A stretch of 64,000 nt of DNA from Tuctoria greenei (Eukaryota; Streptophyta; Magnoliopsida; Poales; Poaceae). The stretch is from assembly GCA_036927565.1 (NCBI GenBank), contig JAYESD010000008.1, forward strand, positions 121,361,498 to 121,425,497, in the 5' to 3' direction. Position numbers and translations under genes: made by a program. Shown one piece after another: positions 57,381 to 64,000 of the stretch (its first letter is position 1; each line of letters starts with the position of its first letter). The notes below the pieces were generated by a model. The model saw nothing but the letters and a program-made list of their open reading frames with translations, searched no databases and was not told the origin of the DNA.

Positions 57381-57802
57381 ACCTAACCCTAGCGAAATCA
57401 CTTAGACGCTGTCAGGCTGCCACATTTTCATTTGCCGCCAAGTCTTCGCCGCTCTTGTCGCCGTGCTTCGCCGTCGCCGCTGAGCTTCGCGGTTGTTGTC
57501 GTGCTTCATCCTCGTCACTTCCTTCCTTCCAGGTACGCCGAGCTTTGCCCTCGCCATCGCCGCCGAGCTTCGACCTTGCCGCCAGGTACGCTGCCACTTC
57601 CTTTCCTCTTTCGTCCTCCTGCTACCTCCCTCCTCGCCCTCGCTGCCGGCCGAGTGATGTCCTCATCGCCACCACTCCCTAGATTTCCTTAATCAAAGTT
57701 TTTGAACCCTAGGTGCCTTGGTCAGTCGCCTCAAACCCTAGGTTCCTATCTAATTTTTATTAATCAAAGAATTATCAGTGGTTTATCAGTGGTTGTTCAG
57801 TG
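57381..57802 (+). other. GC-rich leader, unit A
   Basis: GCCGCC-rich, host-like 5' leader with CTTCCAG/GTACGC (57525-57537) and a second GCCAGGTACG, possible splice sites. ORFs at 57432-57692 look compositional. Confidence 0.5.
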
Positions 57803-57865
57803 CTGTTGTAATACACCAAATGTGCACATTGTAAATTCTTGTAATCTTGAACGATAAAAGTTTTC

Positions 57866-59280
57866 TTACTCACTTATCTCTCCCACGTAGTCTACCCTCA
57901 TGCACTGATATAGGCACACCTATCAGTTTTGTATCTTTGATGTAATAAGCGCAACCCTCAATCACTTCTTCAGTGTTGTATCCTTCCATAATTGAAACCT
58001 CTTGGTGAGCACGGTTCCGCACATAACCTTTTAATACTCCTAAATATCTCTCCAATGAAAACATATGATGTAAATATAGTGGCCCCAATGCTTTTATGTG
58101 ATCAACAAGATGTGTGATTAGGTGTACTTGCATATCAAAAAAGGATAGTGGGAAACACATCTCAAGCTTGCACATAGTCTTGACGATGTATGTTTTCAGA
58201 TAGTCTAAATCTTCACGTGCTATCACCTTTTGCAATACTGCATTGAAGAAGTAACACAAATGTGTGATGACAACTTTTATAGCTCAGGTTTGATGACTCT
58301 TATTGCAATGGCAAGGAACACTGTCATCATCATGTGACAGTCGTGAGAATTATAGCTGAATAAAGATAACTCTTTCATCGAGACTAGTTTTCGAATATTG
58401 GATGAGAAACTCGTGGGCACTTTGATCCCACGCAAACATTCGCAAATTGCTTTTTTCTCTTCTCGTGTCATGTTGTAGCGGGCTGGGGGAAGGTAATGCT
58501 TCCCGTTTGCCTTTTCTACTGGATGAAGCTCTGGTCTCATATCATGATTTACTAGGTCCATACGTGAATTTAATCCGTCCTTTGTTTTCCTCGGAATGTC
58601 TAGCAAGGCCCCAATGATGCTATCAAATACATTATTTGTAATGTGCATCAAATCAATACTATGGCAAAATTCCAGATTCTTCCAATACGGAAGATACTTG
58701 AAAAAATTGATTGCTTCTTAAAAGCCATGTCAGTTGTAGCACCCAAAGATGTACTTTTGTTTCTCTTTGTTCCTTTACATTTTTATCCCTTACCGAAAGC
58801 AATATGAATGTTCTTGACCATTTTGAACATGAGTTTTCCACTGTAAGGTTTTAGTGCAGTATCTTTTTCGATTGTGTTATCAAATTGTTCTTTCATCTTC
58901 CTATACTTGTGTGTATCTGTCAAGAATCGCCGATGTCTCATGTACACCGTCTTTCTAGATGGAGTGAGGTATAGAAATCCAGTTCTATTCACGCACCTTA
59001 TATAACCTTTCTTCCCTTTCATTTGTCCCGATAATGTAAACAGTCCTGGATAATCATGCATGGTAACGAATATCATTGCTCTTAGCATGAAATACTCCCT
59101 CTTGTACTCATCCCATGTACGTACCCTTTCATTCCACAATTTCGCCATATAATCTATTAAAGGTTCCAAGAACACATCAATTTCGATGCCGGGTTGTTTC
59201 GGACCTTGGATAAGAACAGGTAACAAGATATATTTCATTTTCTTCAGTTTTCTTTTCCCTTGCTTCTTATTTATTTAGAT
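57866..59280 (-). pseudogene. CACTA-3 TNP2-type transposase, partial copy B
   Basis: Same order as copy A: LIQGPKQPGIEIDVFLEPLI (59220), IFVTMHDYPGLFTLSGQMKG, HITNNVFDSIIGALLDIPRK (58651), then DUF4218 (FFNAVLQKVIAREDL, PLSFFDMQVHLITHLVDHIK). It ends with the duplication border near 57866, so the C-terminal DUF4216 region is missing. Breaks occur at the same places as in copy A (near 58780, 58655, 58265), so they predate the duplication. Confidence 0.9.
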
Positions 59281-59941
59281 TCCAATATAAATACTCAAAC
59301 ATGTATAGATTATGCAAATTGAGTCCAAATTCGATGATTCTTTCTTCTATACTTTTCAAAAATTAACATCTACCACATGGATCAAATATTTTAAAACTTA
59401 TATAGCTAACATTGTAACATTTTGGTAAATATCAAATTAATTTATACTCACATATTACTCACATTTGTGTATCTCCTAAAAAAAGGATCCTTCACTGAAT
59501 TGGTTTGTATGAACATATTTACATTATTTATACATGTATGAATTTTGTTAATTTTTTTAAAGCATTCCAACATGTCAAATTCAAATTATCCATCATTCTA
59601 ACCCAATGCTCATATACATATGAGGCATTCATCAAATTTTGAACACACATTGATTCAAAAAAATTAAAAAAATCTAAAAAAAATTCAAAGAGGTTGGTAT
59701 GATAACTAAAAATGTCCTTTGAAAAACTAAATGAAAAAAATCATTATATTCATCAAGATAGAAAAATGACAAATAGCAATTGTTGTTTGTTTTTTATGTT
59801 CTGACCAATTTCAAAGGCTTTAGGAAGTGGAATTTAATGGTAACCTTTAGTACTCAATCATATTACAAGAAAGTGGAATTTGGGCTTTTGAAAGGCCCAC
59901 ATTTAATCAAGAATATTAATTAAGCTTACATAAAGATATTT
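59281..59941. other. AT-rich spacer, unit B
   Basis: Equivalent of 56561-57219. Nothing coding. Confidence 0.6.
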
Positions 59942-60100
59942 CCAGGCGGTTGGTACTGAATAACCGCCTGAGAAGAAGCTTATCTCAGGCGGTTATTACT
60001 TATCAACTGCGTGAGATAAATAAATCTTCCCAGGCGATTGGTACTTAATAATTGCCTGCGAAGATAGGCGTGTATATATAGCCCTCAGCTGCGTTGGAAA
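59942..60100 (+). promoter_or_regulatory. Promoter-like block, unit B
   Basis: Same repeat units and TATA (TATATATA, 60073-60080) as in unit A, and closer to the plus-strand ORF. Confidence 0.58.
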
Positions 60101-60715
60101 AACCTAACCCTGGCGAAATCACTTAGACGCTGTCAGGCTGCCACATTTTCATTTGCCGCCAAGTCTTCGCCGCTCTTGCCGCCGAGCTTCGCCGTCGCCG
60201 CTGAGCTTCGCGGTTGTTGCCGTGCTTCATCCTCGTCACTTCCTTCCTTCCAGGTACGCCGAGCTTTGCCCTCGCCGTCGCCGCCGAGCTTTGACCTTGC
60301 CGCCAGGTACGCTGCCGCTTCCTTTCCTCTTTCGTCCTCGTGCTACCTCCCTCCTCGCCCTCGCCGCCGGCCGAGTGATGTCCTCATCGCCACCACTCCC
60401 TAGATTTCCTTAATCAATGTTTTTGAACCCTAGGTGCCTTGGTCAGTCGCCTCAAACCCTAGGTTTCTATCTAATTTTTATTAATCAAAGAATTATTAGT
60501 GGTTTATCAGTGGTTGTTGAGTGCCTTGGTCAGTGGCCTCAAACCCTAGCTCTATCTGCTTATTGTTCCAAACATTATAAGTGGTTGATTTCCTTATAAA
60601 AGCATTATTAGTGGTTTATGCTTTATCTGCTTAATGTTCCAAACATTATCAGTGATTGATTTCCTTATCGAAGCATTATCAGTGGTTTATGCTCCTAATA
60701 TATAATTATATATGT
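60101..60715 (+). repeat. GC-rich leader and short degenerate repeats
   Basis: The leader of unit B runs to 60410. Then short repeats alternate: GGTCAGT.GCCTCAAACCCTA, and TTATCAGTGGTTTATGC with CTGCTTATTGTTCCAAACATTAT. They look like an expanded intron or leader region. Confidence 0.65.
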
Positions 60716-61440
60716 ACGGCCTCAAGTGTTAGAATCAATAATGAGATTGGTCCTTACTTTAAAAGCTTCAAGGGGGTTATACAAGGTGATCCTTTGTCAC
60801 CTCTTTTGTTTAACATTGCTGTTGATTGTCTTGCTAGGTTGATATATAAGGCCAAGGAAAATAAATTGTTTTCAGGTTTAGCTGATGATCTAGTGCATAA
60901 TGGTGTGGCAATTTTACAGTATGCAGATGATATATTTGTATGTATCACAAATGATTTAATGGGGGCTAGAAATCTGAAACTACTTATGGCTTTGTATGAA
61001 AAGCTATTAGGTCTTAAAATAAACTTTTAAAAAGTGAAGTTACAACATTGGGCGTGACCAGAATTTAGCCAAAAATATTGTTGACATTTTTAATTGTAAA
61101 GTGGGTAGTTTGCCTATTAGTTACTTAGGTGTTCCAGTGTCTGCCAGTAGGCTCTATGTAAAAGACTGGGATAAATTAGAAGAAAACGTGACTAAGAGAT
61201 TGGCTGGTTGGAAACAGTCAAACTTGTCTATGACAGGGAGGGTTGTCTTGATTAATGTCGATCTCTCTAGTATTCCAATTTATCATATGTTAATGTTTCT
61301 TTTGCAAAAAACTACTGTGGAAAAGTTGGATGTACTTAGAAGAAGGTTTTATGGCAAGGAGGTCAGATGAAAAAGAAATACCATCTAGTAAAATGGGAAA
61401 ATATTTTTAAAAATAAGAGGAAGGTGGGTTGAATATAAAG
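60716..61440 (+). pseudogene. LINE reverse transcriptase fragment
   Basis: Reads SVRINNEIGPYFKSFKGVIQ, GDPLSPLLFNIAVDCLARL and VAILQYADDIFV; the YADD motif at about 60919 is the catalytic site. Then come KLLMALYEKLLGLKINF, LPISYLGVPVSASRL, LAGWKQSNLSMTGRVVLINV and KKKYHLVKWENIF. This is the grass non-LTR reverse transcriptase order. One stop and frameshift near 61027-61080. Both ends are truncated. It interrupts the leader region of the CACTA-3 plus-strand gene. Confidence 0.88.
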
Positions 61441-61441
61441 G

Positions 61442-61532
61442 TATGGAACTTGGTAAATCACCTTGGTCAGTCGCCTTAAACCCTAGAATGGAACTTGGTC
61501 AATCACCTTGCTCAGTCGCCTTAAACCCTAGA
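61442..61532 (+). repeat. Tandem repeat, two units of about 45 bp
   Basis: ATGGAACTTGGT.AATCACCT followed by TCAGTCGCCTTAAACCCTAG, twice in a row, related to the repeats at 60415-60560 across the LINE insertion. Confidence 0.75.
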
Positions 61533-61635
61533 ATGCCTTATCAAACCCTAGAATGCTTCCATCTTTTTCTTCATGCAACACTTCATATAGAGTTAATATA
61601 TCATTCATTATATTTTTTGTCTTATTAGTTCTATC

Positions 61636-63900
61636 ATGGAAAGCCATAAGAAGACTGTTGATGGTAGTAACAATAAAGAAGGCAATATAGAGTTTAGTGA
61701 CTCTAGCAGTTCAGGCTCCTTTCACAGTCCACTAGATCCTTTTCCAAATATAAAATTAAAAAGACTTCAGAGGATCTCGACCCTGAATATGATCCTGCAG
61801 ACGAGGTATGGATCACAAATCTTAACTTCAGTAGTTCAAGTTAATGTTGGTTGTCAAGTATACGAAGTCTTATAATTCTTTTCTACCTATATTAATTGCG
61901 AAGACAACGAGGTGACTTCGGCTCCTAAAACGGCAGAAGGTTCTCCAATGGATGAATCGTCAGGTTCACTCAAGTGGAAACGAGGGCAACAAGGTCCCAA
62001 TAAGGGTCCATTGGACCGCATCATGTACATAACAAGGGTTGGTACAGGTGGGCTTCCCCAAGAACCACTGGATTCAATTACCAAGTACCGTAATGCATGC
62101 GGTTTTCTTATTAGAGTGCTCATGACGATCACAACCAAGAATTGGAGAAAACTACCTGAGGAGACCAAGAATGAGTTGTGAGAAAGGATAAAAAAACAGT
62201 TCAAGTTCCGAAAGGCACGGAAGAAGCTGTAATGAAAGCAACATTGGCCTCTTGCGGCAAGAAGTTTTGTGGCTGGAAGAGTGAAATGAATGCTTATGTT
62301 AAGGTCGATAAGGTCCCTAGCCCAAGGAAGATGGGAATAATCATACAAGCTCAGTGGCAAGAAGTTTTTCGTCAAAAGACCACACCTAGTGCTAAAGCCC
62401 TAAGTGCAACTACGTTAGAGCTTGCCAAAAAGAACAAATACCATCATCGCTTGGGATCTGGTGGATATGCCCCCAAAGTCCATAAATGGAATAAGATATT
62501 AGACGAAATTACTAGTAAGGGCAATCCTCACCCGTTAGAAGGTTGCGATGAAAGAACTCAGCAGTGGATCTTTTCTCGGTCAGGTTTGACCAGCGAGGGC
62601 AAACATGAAAAGCCCGACTCTCTGAATGAAGTAGAGGAAAAAATGAAAGAAGTAAGTGAAAAGCAACAGAAGGGTCTCTTCAAGCTGAAGAGGGAGAATG
62701 ACCAACTTACCGCTATCCTAGGAAACCCTGAACACAGTGGACGGGTTCGAGCAATCTCTTCTCAAATGTCTTGGCTAGATGGTTTCCCGAATGATAAAGA
62801 GACATATAGAAGACGTGAGAAGTTCAAGAAAACACTTGATGAAATGATTGCTCAAAAGGTCAAGGAAAATGTGCAAGAAATAATGGAATAACTTAGACAA
62901 TCGGGACAATTAGTGGCACCGAGTACAGCGATGGTTCCCGTGCCAAAGGAGCAATTGGTATCTCCAACTGCCTACCCTAGAAGCGTAGGTTATGTGCTAG
63001 GCTCAGGGTCAACCCATATGTTTGCTGTCAATAATATTGCTAAGGACAGATCTTGTCGTCTTCTTGTCCCGATCGGCAGAGTAGGGAACAAAACCAAACA
63101 GGTTGCCACTGCTATGGCAAAGCCTGATCGTGACTTCAACGGCAATCCACTTCTGTTGTATTATTCTGTAGTGCAAGTTCTTCAGATCATTGATAATGAT
63201 TATGAAGATTATGAAATAGACCACATCACACATGAGGGGATCGCGACTCTGGGGCATGCTGTCAACCAATTAATCCTTTGTCACTAATGCGATATGGTGT
63301 TGAACGATGAGTTGATTTATAGTCCCATCACATCTCAAAATACTGCTGGGAGTAAAGAGCAATTAGTTGTACAACAGGTTCAACAACAAGCCAGTGTCCA
63401 ACTTCCGATGACTACTCCTCGATCATCAGCGCCTATCAAAGTTAGCTCGTACGAAATTAAGAAACCTTCATTAGAAGTGTCAAAGTGTTAGGAAAATATG
63501 AAAGAAAATCTTAGGAAATTGAGTGCGGCTTGTTCTTCTTATGAGCCAGCATTAGAAGATATCGAGGAGTGGGAAGAAGACGGTGTCATGTATAATTTGT
63601 GGACGGATTTAGTTAAACCAGAAATTCCAATATACAATCTTGAGGATGTTCCTCCTAAATATGAGAATGGGAAGCCATTCATGACATCCGTACAACTTAG
63701 CAAACAACCTCTCCCACACAAAAGAATGCACAAGTGATACATCACTGCCAGCACAAAATATGATCTTTCTTGCGTCACATTTCGTGTTCCAAAAGATTCA
63801 TTCTGGAGCACTGGAGAAGATAAATGAGTCATTTTATTTCATGAGTTGCATACCCTTTTTCATCAGGGCATGCTCGAAATCAACCTGCTACTTGTTTGGT
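61636..63900 (+). pseudogene. CACTA-3 TNP1-type ORF, runs toward the window edge
   Basis: Starts MESHKKTVDGSNNKEGNIEF. A likely intron 61804-61902 separates a second exon (SAPKTAEGSPMDESSGSLKW). The core resembles the plant En/Spm Transposase_24 type: EEAVMKATLASCGKKFCGWK, YHHRLGSGGYAPKVHKW, NPHPLEGCDERTQQWIFSRS, then a predicted coiled coil (EVEEKMKEVSEKQQKGLFKL) and VARAMAKP-like VATAMAKPDRDFNGNPLLLY. Farther on come EEWEEDGVMYNLWTDL and YITASTKYDLSCVTFRVPKD. Breaks: TGA at 62176-62178 where Trp is expected, a frameshift near 62200, and stops at 62889, 63285, 63489 and 63735. Members of this group bind subterminal repeats and help TNP2. This copy looks inactive. Confidence 0.82.
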
Positions 63901-64000
63901 GCTTGTAAGTGCCTCTAATATTTTACATTTGCTTTTCTTATTATACGCATACACATTTCATGAGATTATAACAATTCTAGACTTCTTCAATAGGATGCAA
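63901..64000 (+). other. Window end, CACTA-3 intron or 3' region
   Basis: AT-rich, preceded by a possible donor (CTTGTAAGTGCC, 63903-63914). The element continues beyond the window. Confidence 0.5.

Larger units (their letters stand above)
55081..57802. repeat. Tandem duplication, unit A (2722 bp)
   Basis: Direct repeat of 57803-60524 at a constant offset of 2722 bases, with few differences. It contains the 5' two-thirds of TNP2 copy A, an AT-rich spacer, subterminal-type repeats, a TATA box and a GC-rich leader. The junction is abrupt at TGCTGTTGTA (57801). Confidence 0.93.
57803..60524. repeat. Tandem duplication, unit B (2722 bp)
   Basis: Copy of 55081-57802. It contains TNP2 copy B, the same promoter block (TATA at 60073-60080) and GC-rich leader. 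Confidence 0.93.
52426..64000. mobile_element. CACTA-3: En/Spm element with captured remodeller inverted repeat, runs past the window
   Basis: Left terminus CACTACTACAAAAAGTATTTT at 52426, followed by subterminal repeats to 52792. Then come a large inverted repeat of SNF2-helicase origin, TNP2 on the minus strand (with a tandem partial copy), a TATA-containing region, and a TNP1-type ORF on the plus strand. No right terminus is seen before 64000. A LINE fragment has inserted at 60716-61440. Confidence 0.8.

Noticed and set aside
1..64000. CRISPR arrays, tRNA or rRNA genes, bacterial operon features
   Set aside because: Regularly spaced repeats here are CACTA subterminal arrays; primer sites mimic tRNA ends but no full tRNA was seen; the sequence is plant nuclear.

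Overview
The window is repeat-dense plant nuclear DNA, almost certainly from a grass and probably a panicoid. The basis is the set of grass-type elements: a chromodomain-bearing Ty3/gypsy element with 3-kb LTRs, several Ty1/copia elements, LINE fragments, four CACTA (En/Spm) elements, hAT elements and a short MITE. I found no intact host gene, tRNA, rRNA or CRISPR array. All recognisable coding sequence belongs to transposable elements or to host-gene fragments carried inside them.

Layout. 1-6343: non-autonomous LTR element (3.3-kb LTRs, about 1.1 kb non-coding interior). 6344-6593 and 18547-24815: an old gypsy element ('gypsy-Y') that hosts the previous element and the next one. 6594-18541: complete minus-strand chromovirus of Tekay/Del type with a perfect 5-bp target duplication (GTTAA), broken gag-pol and an extra ORF upstream of gag. 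24816-27595: gypsy-Z remnant in the order pol end, LTR, primer site, gag. 27596-29727: CACTA-1 remnant. 29728-33080: minus-strand copia-1 remnant. 33081-33560 and 44431-45203: one LINE split by a short-LTR element ('element X', 33561-44430). Element X itself holds a 1-kb hAT element, an LTR pair (element W) enclosing CACTA-2, and a small gene-capturing CACTA. 45737-52037: complete minus-strand copia-2 with a hAT MITE in one LTR. 52426 to the window end: CACTA-3, with a captured chromatin-remodeller inverted repeat, a tandemly duplicated TNP2 transposase gene on the minus strand and a TNP1-type gene on the plus strand.

Two items stand out. First, the chromovirus ORF upstream of gag starts with a near copy of the histone H3 tail (13 of the first 21 residues identical, without gaps) and ends in an acidic tail. 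The same element carries a chromodomain, a module that in chromoviruses reads methylated H3 tails. Second, CACTA-3 carries fragments of a SNF2 helicase of the DRD1/CLASSY type, the remodellers that drive RNA-directed DNA methylation, arranged as an inverted repeat with arms of about 0.57 kb and a 21-nt loop. If transcribed, that repeat would form a long double-stranded RNA against a silencing component. Both are read directly from sequence; the functional interpretations are inference.

Most coding regions carry premature stops (many look like C-to-T changes, as expected in methylated repeats) and frameshifts. The best-preserved coding structure is the second ORF of CACTA-2, which keeps consensus splice sites across its exons.
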